DNA of 36,299 bases from DTU015 sp964406505 (GTDB taxonomy: Bacteria; Bacillota; Sulfobacillia; Fermentithermobacillales; Fermentithermobacillaceae): positions 1-36,299 of the forward strand of contig CAYORX010000019.1 in NCBI GenBank assembly GCA_964406505.1, written 5' to 3'. The translations under genes were made by a program, and so were the position numbers. This document shows positions 7,328 through 15,775 of the stretch, one piece after another; the first letter of the stretch is position 1; the number at the start of each line of letters is the position of its first letter. The notes below the pieces were generated by a model. The model was not told the DNA's origin. It did not search any database and was given only the letters and a program-made list of their open reading frames with translations.

Positions 7328-8429
7328 TTAAGCTAGGGCGTCTTGCCTTAATTTTGCGTATATAAAATCATCTATATCGCCGTCCATCACTCTGTCTGTA
7401 TTACCTATCTCCAAACCTGTACGGTGATCTTTGACCATTGTATAAGGTTGAAATACATACGATCTGATTTGGCTGCCCCATGCAATTTCTTTGTGGGTTC
7501 CCCGAAGAGCATCTAGCTGTCTTTGCCTTTCCTCTTCTTTCAATGCCAAAAGCTTAGCTTTCAACATTCTTGTAGCAACAAGTCTGTTTGAATGTTGAGA
7601 ACGTTCATTTTGGCAACTCACAACCACGCCTGTAGGAATATGAGTTATTCTTACGGCTGAATCAGTCACATTTACGTGCTGCCCTCCAGCCCCCGATGCT
7701 CGAAATGTATCTATCTTAAGTTCTTCAGGCTTAAGTTCAATTTCCGTATCTTCCTGAATTTCAGGTACAACATCTACCGAGGCAAAAGATGTATGACGGC
7801 GCCTACTCGAATCGAAAGGTGAAATCCTGACCAATCTGTGAACTCCCTTTTCAGTGCGCAAAAACCCATACGCATAATCTCCTTTCACTGAAAAGTTTAC
7901 GTTCTTAAGCCCTGCTTCATCGCCGGGAAGTATATCGAGCGTTTCCATTTCAAACCCTTTGCGTTCGATCCAGCGCGAGTACATTCTATACAAAATTCCG
8001 ACCCAATCCATTGCCTCAGTACCACCTGCTCCGGCATGAAGCGTTACGATAGCGTCCCTAGAATCATAAACTTCTGACAAAAGCGTCTCCAGCTCAAAGT
8101 CACGAACCATAGTAGACACCCGAGCTGCAGTTTCTACAAGTTCATCCAGTAGGTTCATTTCACCTTCTTCTTGAGCAAGGAGAGCAAATTCTATGTTGTC
8201 TTTGATAAACGATTCTAGTTCTGTATATCTACTGATTTTGTTTTTAATGCGATTTATCTGTCTACCTAAATTACCTGCACGTTTATGATCATCCCATACA
8301 GATGGTTCTTCCATTTGTTTACTTAATTTAGAAAGTTCGCGCTTAAGTCCGGGAAAGTCAAAGAGACCTCCCGATGTTATTTAATCTTTCCCTAAGCGTT
8401 TCAAATTCACTTATAACTTCTTCATACAT
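7328..8429 (-). CDS. prfB: peptide chain release factor 2, expressed through a +1 frameshift
   Basis: Joined product of 366 residues, close to the 365 of E. coli RF2. Frame one starts at ATG 8429 (GGAGG seven bases upstream), encodes 23 residues, and reaches an in-frame TGA at 8360..8358. A +1 shift at CTT-TGA-C continues as D-F-P-G-L-K-R-E-L. Evidence for RF2 is the anticodon-like SPF tripeptide (in RISPFDSS) and the GGQ motif (in GAGGQHVN) that triggers peptide release. RF2 ends translation at UGA and UAA. The TGA in its own message makes its level self-regulating. It starts 35 bp after secA, as in many Firmicutes. A caller without frameshift support would start at the internal ATG at 8314. 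Confidence 0.96.
8358..8372 (-). promoter_or_regulatory. programmed +1 frameshift signal in prfB
   Basis: On the minus strand the order is GGGAGG (8372..8367), TCT, CTT, TGA, C. An SD-like hexamer lies three bases before the CTT slip codon, with the UGA stop and a following C. Spacing and elements match the classical E. coli RF2 site. Low RF2 slows decoding of UGA, the ribosome slips on CUU, and full-length RF2 is made. Confidence 0.95.
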
Positions 8430-8464
8430 AAAAACTCCTCCACATTTACCAATTTGCCAACGAG

Positions 8465-11173
8465 TTATACGAGCCGTCCGCAGCATTGTTTAAATTTCCG
8501 TCCACTTCCACACGGACACGGATCGTTGCGTCCTACCTTTTTACTAGAAGCCTCTTGCGACACACTTTTTGCAGCAGAAACTTGTCTAGGCGTTTTAGAA
8601 ACAACGCGCTTGGGTCGTTCACCATCAGAAACAGTAACCCTGAAGAAATAGCTCACCGTATCTTTTTCAATGCTTTGAATTAAGCCTTGAAACAAATCGT
8701 ATCCCGCCCGCTGATATTCGAGAAGAGGATCTCGTTGTCCATAAGCTACTAAGCCGATCCCCTGTCTGAGACCTTCCATAGATTGGAGATGTTCCACCCA
8801 TTTTTGGTCAACTACCCTAAGCAAAATAAGTCGCGTTACTTCAGTAAGATGCTCACCTAAATCCTCGATTTTGCGTTTATAAGCATCATCGAATGTTGCG
8901 TAAACATTTGCTACAACTTCGTCCCTGCTGTCTCCCAAGCCTAACTCAAACTCAAAACTTGCGCTAGGCAATAGCTCGTTAAGATATGAACGTAGCCCCG
9001 ACATATCAGCCTCATTAAAAAACGTTCCTACCGGCCAATATAATTCAAATGCTAAATCGACAGTTCTGCTTAACATCTCACGAATTATATTCGAAAGATC
9101 ATCGCTTTCAAGCACCTCGCGCCTTTGTCCGTATATGACTTCCCGCTGTTTGTTTAAGACATTATCGTATTCTAGCACATTTTTTCTTATATTGAAGTTG
9201 TGAGATTCAATCCTTTTTTGAGCGGTTTCTACCGACCTGGTGATCATAGGATGTTCTATGGGCTCATCTTCGGGGAAACCCACACGCTGCATCATATTTC
9301 CGATCAGATCCCCGCCAAAAAGCCGCATAAGATCATCTTCAATAGACAAGTAAAACCTGGAGGAGCCAGGATCTCCTTGACGTCCAGCCCTTCCCCTTAA
9401 CTGATTGTCTATTCTTCTAGCTTCATGCCTTTCGGCACCTATCACATGAAGCCCACCCAAACTCACTACTTGACCATGTTCTTCATCAGTTGATTTTTTC
9501 GCTTTTTGATAAAGTTCTTTATATCTCCCTCTGGCCTTCATCACACTTTCTAAATAGTCATCGGTTTTACCGGTTTGAATTCTTTTAAGTAGCGACTGAG
9601 AAAGTACCTTTTCACAAGCAATCCCGATCACATCAGGTTCAAAACCTTCTTTTTTCAAACTAGTGCGTGCCATGAAGTCCGGATTTCCACCTAAAAGAAT
9701 GTCGGTTCCCCGACCCGCCATGTTAGTAGCTATGGTCACAGAACCTTTTCGTCCTGCCTGAGCGACTATTTCTGCCTCTCTTTCATGGTACTTTGCGTTA
9801 AGTACCTCGTGCTTAATTCCTTTGCGACGTAGCATCGACGCCAGATATTCCGATTTATCCACAGATCTTGTACCTACGAGAACTGGTCGCCCAACAGCAT
9901 AATGTTCAGATATTTCCTCGACTATAGCTTTGAATTTAGCTTTTTCATTAACCCAAATGGAATCCGGTAGGTTAGTTCTTACTAAGGTTTTATTCGGTGG
10001 TATCGAGACTACATCCATGCCGTATATTTCAATGAATTCAGACTCTTCTGTAGCAGCAGTTCCTGTCATGCCTGAAAGTTTTTTATACATTCTAAAATAG
10101 TTCTGCACGGTAACGGTGGCCAAAGTATCAGATTCTTCCCTAACTTCAACCCGCTCTTTTGCTTCTATAGCTTGATGAAGTCCATCAGAAAACCTTCTAC
10201 CAACCAAAATACGCCCCGTAAACTCATCGACAATCAGTACTTCCCCATCTTTTACCACATAATCAACATCGCGCCGCATTAGTTCCTTAGCTTTTACCGC
10301 TTGCTTAACATAATGTTCAATACCTATATTTTCTTCTGAAGAAATATCATCGATCCCGAGCCAATCCTCAATTCGCGCAATGCCTTCTTCAGTAAAAGCA
10401 ATAACTTTAGCTTTTTCTTCTACGATATAATCGCGCTCTATGACCAAGTTATCTGCCAGATTTTTAAACTTCCGATATCTGTCTGTAGTGCCTTCCCTTT
10501 GTCCCGAAATAATCAGCGGGGTTCTAGCTTCGTCGATTAGGATCGAGTCTACTTCATCGACTATCGCATAATCTAAAGCGCTCTGAACCAGATCTTGTTT
10601 ACGCCAGGCCATATTATCCCTTAAATAGTCGAAACCAAACTCAGTGTTAGTGCCATATATAATAGGACATGCATAAGAACGCTGCTTCGCTGCAACATCC
10701 ATTTCCGAAACCACCAGACCAACATCTAATCCCAGAAATCGATAAATTTGGCCCATCCATTCTCTGTCCCTAGATGCCAAATAATCATTAACGGTAACTA
10801 TGTGGACAGTAGAACCTGCTATAGCATTGAGATATGCAGGTAAAGTAGCTACCAAAGTTTTGCCTTCGCCTGTCTGCATTTCAGCGATTCTTCCTTGATG
10901 TAAAATAGCACCACCCACAATCTGAACATCGAAATGGCGCATATCTAACACTCTTCTAGCTGTTTCGCGAACGACTGCGAAAGCTTCAATAAGCAGCGCA
11001 TCAAGCGATTCACCTTTGCCGTAACGTGCTTGAAATTCAGTTGTTTTAGCTTGAAGTTCGACATCTGAAAGCTGTCTCATATCAGATTCAAGTTTAGATA
11101 CCGCGGTCACTATTGGAGAAAGTTTGCGTAATTCCCTTTCATTGGGATCAAATAACCTTTTAAATATAGACAA
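8465..11173 (-). CDS. secA: SecA, preprotein translocase ATPase
   Basis: 902 residues, within the usual SecA range. Motifs include the Walker A MQTGEGKTL, the DEAD-type VDEVDSILIDEARTPL, the cross-linking-domain region, the second-domain TNMAGRGTDILLGGNP and GLHVIGAERHEARRIDNQLRGRAGRQGDPG, and a C-terminal zinc-binding tail with C-P-C-G-S-G and QCC (NDPCPCGSGRKFKQCC). SecA drives unfolded preproteins through SecYEG with ATP; the zinc tail contacts SecB or ribosomes in known cases. The start is TTG at 11173, with AGGGG six bases upstream. It is followed at 35 bp by prfB, the standard Firmicutes order. Confidence 0.98.
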   Translation of the reverse strand: MSIFKRLFDPNERELRKLSPIVTAVSKLESDMRQLSDVELQAKTTEFQARYGKGESLDALLIEAFAVVRETARRVLDMRHFDVQIVGGAILHQGRIAEMQTGEGKTLVATLPAYLNAIAGSTVHIVTVNDYLASRDREWMGQIYRFLGLDVGLVVSEMDVAAKQRSYACPIIYGTNTEFGFDYLRDNMAWRKQDLVQSALDYAIVDEVDSILIDEARTPLIISGQREGTTDRYRKFKNLADNLVIERDYIVEEKAKVIAFTEEGIARIEDWLGIDDISSEENIGIEHYVKQAVKAKELMRRDVDYVVKDGEVLIVDEFTGRILVGRRFSDGLHQAIEAKERVEVREESDTLATVTVQNYFRMYKKLSGMTGTAATEESEFIEIYGMDVVSIPPNKTLVRTNLPDSIWVNEKAKFKAIVEEISEHYAVGRPVLVGTRSVDKSEYLASMLRRKGIKHEVLNAKYHEREAEIVAQAGRKGSVTIATNMAGRGTDILLGGNPDFMARTSLKKEGFEPDVIGIACEKVLSQSLLKRIQTGKTDDYLESVMKARGRYKELYQKAKKSTDEEHGQVVSLGGLHVIGAERHEARRIDNQLRGRAGRQGDPGSSRFYLSIEDDLMRLFGGDLIGNMMQRVGFPEDEPIEHPMITRSVETAQKRIESHNFNIRKNVLEYDNVLNKQREVIYGQRREVLESDDLSNIIREMLSRTVDLAFELYWPVGTFFNEADMSGLRSYLNELLPSASFEFELGLGDSRDEVVANVYATFDDAYKRKIEDLGEHLTEVTRLILLRVVDQKWVEHLQSMEGLRQGIGLVAYGQRDPLLEYQRAGYDLFQGLIQSIEKDTVSYFFRVTVSDGERPKRVVSKTPRQVSAAKSVSQEASSKKVGRNDPCPCGSGRKFKQCCGRLV

Positions 11174-11208
11174 AATTATCCCCTTCTCAATATATCGGTA
11201 GCATCATT

Positions 11209-11808
11209 TCACCGTATGTGTTGACTAATTTTAACATCCTTTGAAGTTTGAGAAAAACCACCATGGGACACAGAGATGACGAGATGGGAAGCCCCAATCG
11301 CCATCAGCACATCGCCTAAGCTAAACGCCGTAGGTGTCATACACAAAAAGTCCCATTTAAAAATATCGGCAAGAAACTTCAATTTTACGTCATTTGTAAT
11401 CTGCTTATGGGTAAGGCTTAAAGATAAAGCTTGTATTTGGGAAACTGTGAGATTTGTGCTCACACCCCCAGGACCTACCGGCATCCTGCCTCCATTAATT
11501 ACGATCACGATAAAATTCAAAAACATTCCGGTAGATATAGCCAAAAAACCCGGGGTTTGAAGATTAGGATACAGACCATAGAAAAGCATAGCATAAGTTA
11601 CCGAAGATAAAACAATGCATAAAGCGGGCGAAGGTAAAACTCTTCCTTGTAACAAAACTGATGAAACAAACTTCATTAAAAAGGCGCTCATAATCCAATA
11701 AAACCGTTTTAATCTTAGTTGGCCGAATTTTGCGAAACTTCCCCCTGACAATACTCCGACGAGCACCGATACAAATACAACCAGTTTAAACAATGGGCTG
11801 CGCCCCAA
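11209..11808 (-). CDS. DUF5317-like integral membrane protein
   Basis: 199 residues, mostly hydrophobic, with about five or six membrane helices. The NGGRMPVGPGGV segment, the later LKFLADIF, and the SLGDVLMAIGA stretch near the C-terminus fit the DUF5317 pattern as I remember it. Function is unknown. Its TTG start at 11808 overlaps the end of the HD-GYP gene by 23 bp, so the two are translationally linked. A second TTG at 11793 is an alternative. It lies 35 bp upstream of secA, though nothing in the protein suggests a translocase role. Confidence 0.75.
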   Translation of the reverse strand: MGRSPLFKLVVFVSVLVGVLSGGSFAKFGQLRLKRFYWIMSAFLMKFVSSVLLQGRVLPSPALCIVLSSVTYAMLFYGLYPNLQTPGFLAISTGMFLNFIVIVINGGRMPVGPGGVSTNLTVSQIQALSLSLTHKQITNDVKLKFLADIFKWDFLCMTPTAFSLGDVLMAIGASHLVISVSHGGFSQTSKDVKISQHIR

Positions 11809-13048
11809 GCAATTTTCTATCGATTATCCCGATCATCGCTTTTACCACTTTTGGATCAAATTGTGTGCCCGAACATCTTATGAGTTCTTCTTTCGCTTCT
11901 GCCGTTGACATTTTATCTTTATAGGGCCTATCTGTAGTCATCGCATCAAAAGCATCTGCACATGCTATAATTCGAGCCCCCAGAGGAATTTGCTCACCTG
12001 CAAGCCCGTCGGGAAAACCTGTTCCGTCAAATCTTTCATGATGATGCCTGACCCATAATTCCCCTTCACCTAAGAATTTCATAACTTTTAAGATGTCAGC
12101 ACCAATTTCTGCGTGCGTCTTCATTTTCTCATACTCTGCAACTGTAAAAGGGCCCTTCTTTTTGAGAATGTCATCAGCTAAGCCAACCTTCCCAACATCA
12201 TGCAAAAGACCGATATATTTTATTAGATCAACTTTCTCATCGCTCAAGTTCAATTCCAATGCTATTTGTTTTGAATATTCGGACACCCTTACTGAATGAC
12301 CGTGAGTATAAGAATCTCTGGCATCAAGAGCTAAACTTAAAGCTGCCGCTATTTCATTATAGGTTTCCCATAAATCTATATATTTCTGAAGAGATGCTTT
12401 GGTAACCATCAGGGGGAGATAAAAAAGCACCAACAATAAAGGGCCCGATTGTTTAACTACAACTACCATGAGTACCCCTAACGGAAACAAGGCAAATAAG
12501 TTAGGAAACATCCATACAATATTATGCTTCCATACAACGGCAAGCGAAATACCGCTTTGTAAGGCAAACCCTTGACCTACAATTGAAGCATTCAATAAAG
12601 TAAATCCCGCGGCTGCGATAATAAAAGCTATAAAACTACGAGGAAAAACGAATACACCAAAACTGCCGTTAACCAACAAATACACCCGAGAAAACACATA
12701 CGCACAAAACGCAAGCATGCCCCGGTTGAAAAACACTACTTTTGTTGGAACTTTCGAGGTGAAATCTTTGCGACGTAAAGTAGCTACAGCAGCTACCCAA
12801 ATCCCGATTTCAGGGCCGTACAGCACGATCACCGTCAATATCAGGGGCGTAGCCATCGATGCAGTACCTTTCCCCCTAGGGAAAGGAACAGCTGCAGATT
12901 CAGCACACGTCACTAGTATCGCAAGAAAAAACACCTCCAACAATTGGCGTCCTGAAATAAATTTTGGGATATGGGTTGAAAGAAGTATTATACCTAAAAT
13001 ACCTATGCCCCATGTATATATGTCAAACATGTTTGATCTGCGATTCAA
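11786..13048 (-). CDS. membrane HD-GYP domain protein, predicted cyclic-di-GMP phosphodiesterase
   Basis: About 420 residues. The N-terminal 220 form some seven or eight hydrophobic helices, a membrane sensor region; the rest is an HD-GYP domain. Metal ligands are visible in order: HGHSVRV, LLHDVGKVG, KTHAEIGADIL, HHHERFDGTGFPDG and ACADAFDAM. The GYP motif reads GFP, a common variant. Such proteins hydrolyse cyclic-di-GMP (some cleave other cyclic dinucleotides), affecting motility, adhesion or sporulation. The start is uncertain: TTG 13048 has GGGGTG seven bases upstream, ATG 13030 and ATG 13063 are in frame without SD, and the frame stays open to 13216. It overlaps the DUF5317 gene by 23 bp. 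Confidence 0.88.
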   Translation of the reverse strand: MNRRSNMFDIYTWGIGILGIILLSTHIPKFISGRQLLEVFFLAILVTCAESAAVPFPRGKGTASMATPLILTVIVLYGPEIGIWVAAVATLRRKDFTSKVPTKVVFFNRGMLAFCAYVFSRVYLLVNGSFGVFVFPRSFIAFIIAAAGFTLLNASIVGQGFALQSGISLAVVWKHNIVWMFPNLFALFPLGVLMVVVVKQSGPLLLVLFYLPLMVTKASLQKYIDLWETYNEIAAALSLALDARDSYTHGHSVRVSEYSKQIALELNLSDEKVDLIKYIGLLHDVGKVGLADDILKKKGPFTVAEYEKMKTHAEIGADILKVMKFLGEGELWVRHHHERFDGTGFPDGLAGEQIPLGARIIACADAFDAMTTDRPYKDKMSTAEAKEELIRCSGTQFDPKVVKAMIGIIDRKLLGAQPIV

Positions 13049-13086
13049 TACCTGACACCCCATGAAAGGGCCGGCAACCCTTGATA

Positions 13087-13164
13087 CTAGCCCAACTGGA
13101 AACAAGCAGCCCCAGCTAAAAGAATCGTGAGGACGGCTAAAATCGCCTTCATAATCTTGTTCAC
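13087..13164 (-). CDS. short hydrophobic peptide ORF upstream of the HD-GYP gene
   Basis: A GTG at 13164 has GGGGGG six bases upstream and encodes 25 residues: V-N-K-I-M-K-A-I-L-A-V-L-T-I-L-L-A-G-A-A-C-F-Q-L-G, then TAG. The basic start, hydrophobic core and final A-G-A-A-C resemble a signal or lipoprotein leader, but no mature protein follows. The stop lies about 40 bases before the preferred HD-GYP start. It could be a leader peptide, a small membrane protein, a peptide signal, or chance. It lies in a different frame from the N-terminally extended HD-GYP frame, so only one of the two readings is likely to be used there. Confidence 0.4.
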   Translation of the reverse strand: MNKIMKAILAVLTILLAGAACFQLG

Positions 13165-13323
13165 GCAAGACCCCCCATTTGCCTGCTTGTATCCGAACCG
13201 CTAATTCAGATTGCACTTAACTCCGCTGTAATAACAAATTAGGGGTCGCCGGCTTTATATATGCTTTCTACGTATACAGACTGTTTCCTTTTCTTTTCGC
13301 ACGAAAAACACTATTACACCGAT

Positions 13324-13962
13324 TTAATTAACCAACAATGTAGGAAATTTGCGATTAACCGCATCAAGCGTAGCTTTTACGACAGCTTCCCTGCCGTCAT
13401 ATTTAATCGGGCAAGAGCCGCTAAGAATAAGTTCTTGTCCGTTTTCAAAAAGCATAAGAGTGACAAGCGCTACCTTAGTAGACTTTGAATGCACAATACC
13501 CACATGATTTAGCACTATCTTTCTTTTAGAGGATAACATCTTGTCAAGAGCATCCAAAGTTGCCTTAGCAGCAAGCCACAGCCATTGATTAGGTGTTGGA
13601 ATACCTTTAGCACTTCCGGAAACCGAAACATCGTCCAGAAAAATTTCTACAACTACTTCTGCTTTGTCTTTACTTGCTGATAATGCAACTTTTTTTAGCA
13701 CGGGTCTGTAATCACTAATTCCTTGGCTTTGCGATACTTGAGTGACTTTGATCTTTCGCCTATCAATCCGAACACCGCAATCTGCCAAGATTACAGACTC
13801 TACATCTGAAACAATGTACGTAGGGTATCGTTTTGAATACGCCAGTACGTGGACTTCTTCTATTTCACCATTCGCATCCAACGTTACTCTACAAGCAACA
13901 ACATCTTTTATTTTTTCTACGGTATTTTCAAAATTTTTAGCTTTAGCTAGCCTCTCAGGCAT
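13324..13962 (-). CDS. unknown protein with an N-terminal alpha/beta domain and an internal repeat
   Basis: About 212 residues, no membrane segment or signal. Residues about 15-75 form one domain (VEKIKDVVACRVTLDANG, EEVHVLAYS, then DVESVILADCGVRIDRRKI). Residues about 103-207 contain two related units, each with a strand-rich part, an SGS turn and a helix: KATLDALDK in the first and KATLDAVNR in the second. This looks like an ancient duplication of a small alpha/beta fold. I recall similar N-terminal segments in unnamed proteins of other Firmicutes but cannot name the family. ATG 13962 is chosen because TGGAG precedes it by eight bases; a GTG at 13971 is in frame without SD. The 107 bases downstream to 13217 show no clear promoter or terminator. 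Confidence 0.7.
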   Translation of the reverse strand: MPERLAKAKNFENTVEKIKDVVACRVTLDANGEIEEVHVLAYSKRYPTYIVSDVESVILADCGVRIDRRKIKVTQVSQSQGISDYRPVLKKVALSASKDKAEVVVEIFLDDVSVSGSAKGIPTPNQWLWLAAKATLDALDKMLSSKRKIVLNHVGIVHSKSTKVALVTLMLFENGQELILSGSCPIKYDGREAVVKATLDAVNRKFPTLLVN

Positions 13963-14032
13963 GAACGACACTCCACATCTTTAATAACCAAACTAAAGAT
14001 ATCAGTTCGGTATGGCGGCAATGCTATTACAG

Positions 14033-15154
14033 TTATCCAAACGGATTTTCCCTTTCATCAACTATCATTTCAGCTAGAAGCCATAGTCCGCCGGAAACGA
14101 GAGTTTGCCCGCCAAAAATAATCGGGATAGGTGATTCCCAAGCACATTGAGTGAATTCTTTCACCCACGGATCACTAATTAAATGAACCGCGCCTAAATC
14201 AGATTGAAATCTATCCCAATCTGAAACCCGTTTTTTGAAATGGGCGAAGATCACTCTTGTATCAATGAAAGCAACGTCACATACTTTTGAAAGATAATCA
14301 AAAAAGTTACAAGGGCCTAGGCGTTCAATAGCGTACCCTATCAGCGATACTACTTCTCCACGCTCTTCCCGACCGAGCGCTTTCATACCTCTTTCTTCTG
14401 AATAAACGCGCAGCCTATGCACCATATTCGAATTAATATATTGAATAACAGCGGGGCCCACACGTCCCACGATTCCGATTTCTTTAGACGGCTGCTTCAG
14501 AATGTTAACCGCTTGCCGCAATTTGTGCGTAGGCCAATCGAGCGCTTCTATCGCAGCGAGCACTTCAGCCCCGCAATCAGGGTGCATTCCAAGTATTGAA
14601 ATATCTACCGGAGTATCCAAATCGAAATTGACCCTGCTTGAGTTAGGAATTAGAATTCTGCGCAACCCAATGCCCCGAAGCAAATTCCCCAAAACATTGT
14701 CTTTTTCCGGCAACTCAATCTCATCTATTGCGCCTGCGGGCGTAAATGCAACAAGATCTGCAGATTGCACGTTGTTTAAAACTACAACGTTCATGTTTTT
14801 CTTTAGGGTAAGCGCAATTTCATCAAATTCTTCTGAAGTCATAAGGGGAGCTGCCGGCCCCCCCATGCAGATCACATTTTCGAGCTCATGCTTCATAATT
14901 AACTCGCGAAGCCGTTCGCCGTAATGAAATTTTCGCCCGGGTAAATCTAGTTCTATTTCAGCATACCTTCTGGCCTTTTTAGCAAGAATCTCGTTGTTCG
15001 TCGCAATAATTACGTCATCTATCTCCTGGGCTTTTGCTAATTTATACAATGTGTCAAGCACTACATGAACTCTTACATTTTGAATTGACTTATCTAAAGA
15101 TGTCTGCGCTTGTCCACCTTCAAATATGATCGTAGTTACTTTTGGCTGTTTCAA
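14033..15154 (-). CDS. unknown protein with a nucleotidyltransferase-like N-terminal domain
   Basis: 373 residues, soluble. The first 210 resemble a GT-A/nucleotidyltransferase fold: a hydrophobic first strand ending in EGGQAQTSLDKS, alternating strands and helices (VIIATNN, VICMGGPAAPL, VVVLNN), and FDLDTPVDISILG, which recalls the acceptor motif of MobA- and CofC-type enzymes. The C-terminal 160 residues match nothing I know; they include GRVGPAVIQYIN and IIFGGQTLVSGGLW. No substrate can be assigned, and the usual N-terminal GG-x(3)-R/K signature is altered. The TTG at 15154 has GGGGG seven bases upstream. It follows hpf by 26 bp, so co-transcription is likely. Confidence 0.65.
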   Translation of the reverse strand: MKQPKVTTIIFEGGQAQTSLDKSIQNVRVHVVLDTLYKLAKAQEIDDVIIATNNEILAKKARRYAEIELDLPGRKFHYGERLRELIMKHELENVICMGGPAAPLMTSEEFDEIALTLKKNMNVVVLNNVQSADLVAFTPAGAIDEIELPEKDNVLGNLLRGIGLRRILIPNSSRVNFDLDTPVDISILGMHPDCGAEVLAAIEALDWPTHKLRQAVNILKQPSKEIGIVGRVGPAVIQYINSNMVHRLRVYSEERGMKALGREERGEVVSLIGYAIERLGPCNFFDYLSKVCDVAFIDTRVIFAHFKKRVSDWDRFQSDLGAVHLISDPWVKEFTQCAWESPIPIIFGGQTLVSGGLWLLAEMIVDERENPFG

Positions 15155-15180
15155 ACTGAGTCCCCCGTCAAACTATACTT

Positions 15181-15702
15181 TTAATCAAACTCTTCGGGTT
15201 CGATCAAACCGAAGTTGCCATCTTTACGCTTGTAAATTACATTCATAGCACCTGTTTCTCCATTAGGAAACACAAAAAAATTGTGACCCAAAAGTTCCAT
15301 TTGAAGCGCAGCTTCTTCGGGCATCATAGGCTTCATGGCAAATCGTTTGACCCTCACTATTTCACCTGTTTCGGACTCTCGCTTTTCATCCAAAGATTTT
15401 GGTAATCCCTTATCACGCCTTAACAGTCTTGTCTTGTGTTTTTTGAGTTGGCGTTCCAATTTTCCTATCACCAAGTCTATTGAAACAAATCCATCTGGAG
15501 CAGATTCTTCTGCTCTCACTATCATACCATTGAGAGGTATAGTTACTTCTACAACATAATTTTCCCGCTGGGTCGAAAATACTACCTGGCAAACGCGTGG
15601 CTCTGGCTTAATGTATTTTTGAAGCTTAACTAACTTTTTCTCTGCGTACTGCCGGAGAGCAGGATTTACATCAAGGTTCTTCCCTCGTATGTTAATTTTC
15701 AT
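15181..15702 (-). CDS. hpf: ribosome hibernation promoting factor, long form
   Basis: 173 residues. The N-terminal S30AE domain (about 1-100) binds the small subunit's decoding region. A linker leads to the C-terminal domain (about 115-170; PMMPEEAALQMELLGHNFF, then MNVIYKRKDGNFGLIEPE), which dimerises two ribosomes into inactive 100S particles. Both domains are present, so this is the long HPF typical of Firmicutes and not the short Gammaproteobacterial form. The ATG at 15702 has GGGGGT seven bases upstream. B. subtilis hpf (yvyD) also lies near fliD-fliS-fliT and secA and is stress- and stationary-phase-induced; the upstream region here holds a sigma-H-like element. Confidence 0.96.
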   Translation of the reverse strand: MKINIRGKNLDVNPALRQYAEKKLVKLQKYIKPEPRVCQVVFSTQRENYVVEVTIPLNGMIVRAEESAPDGFVSIDLVIGKLERQLKKHKTRLLRRDKGLPKSLDEKRESETGEIVRVKRFAMKPMMPEEAALQMELLGHNFFVFPNGETGAMNVIYKRKDGNFGLIEPEEFD

Positions 15703-15731
15703 TTTACATACCCCCCATAAATACTAGTCAC

Positions 15732-15768
15732 ATTATAGATATTCCCTCCCGCAGTTAAAGATCCCTCT
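15732..15768 (-). promoter_or_regulatory. hpf promoter region: sigma-A-type -10 and sigma-H-like element
   Basis: On the minus strand, AGAGGGATC (15768..15760) is followed after 12 bases by AGGGAAT (15747..15741). The second matches the sigma-H -10 form R-n-n-GAAT fully, and the first matches the -35 form apart from two positions. Just downstream lies a perfect TATAAT (15737..15732) with a weak TTTAAC 16 bases before it. Either could drive hpf; both would give short leaders. The sigma-H reading fits regulation known for B. subtilis hpf. Confidence 0.42.
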
Positions 15769-15775
15769 ACATGCA

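Noticed and set aside
8314..8429. prfB as a frameshifted pseudogene
   Set aside because: The break is the classical programmed site with SD-like hexamer, CTT slip codon and TGA-C, and the joined product has normal length and motifs.
13049..13323. cyclic-di-GMP riboswitch upstream of the HD-GYP gene
   Set aside because: Fragments such as AAAGCCGGCG and GCAGGCAAAT recall parts of the GEMM class, but order and pairing do not fit the consensus.
13324..13345. Terminator after the internally repeated unknown gene (CTTTTCG/CGAAAAA)
   Set aside because: The 6-bp stem is AT-rich and has no T run on the minus strand.
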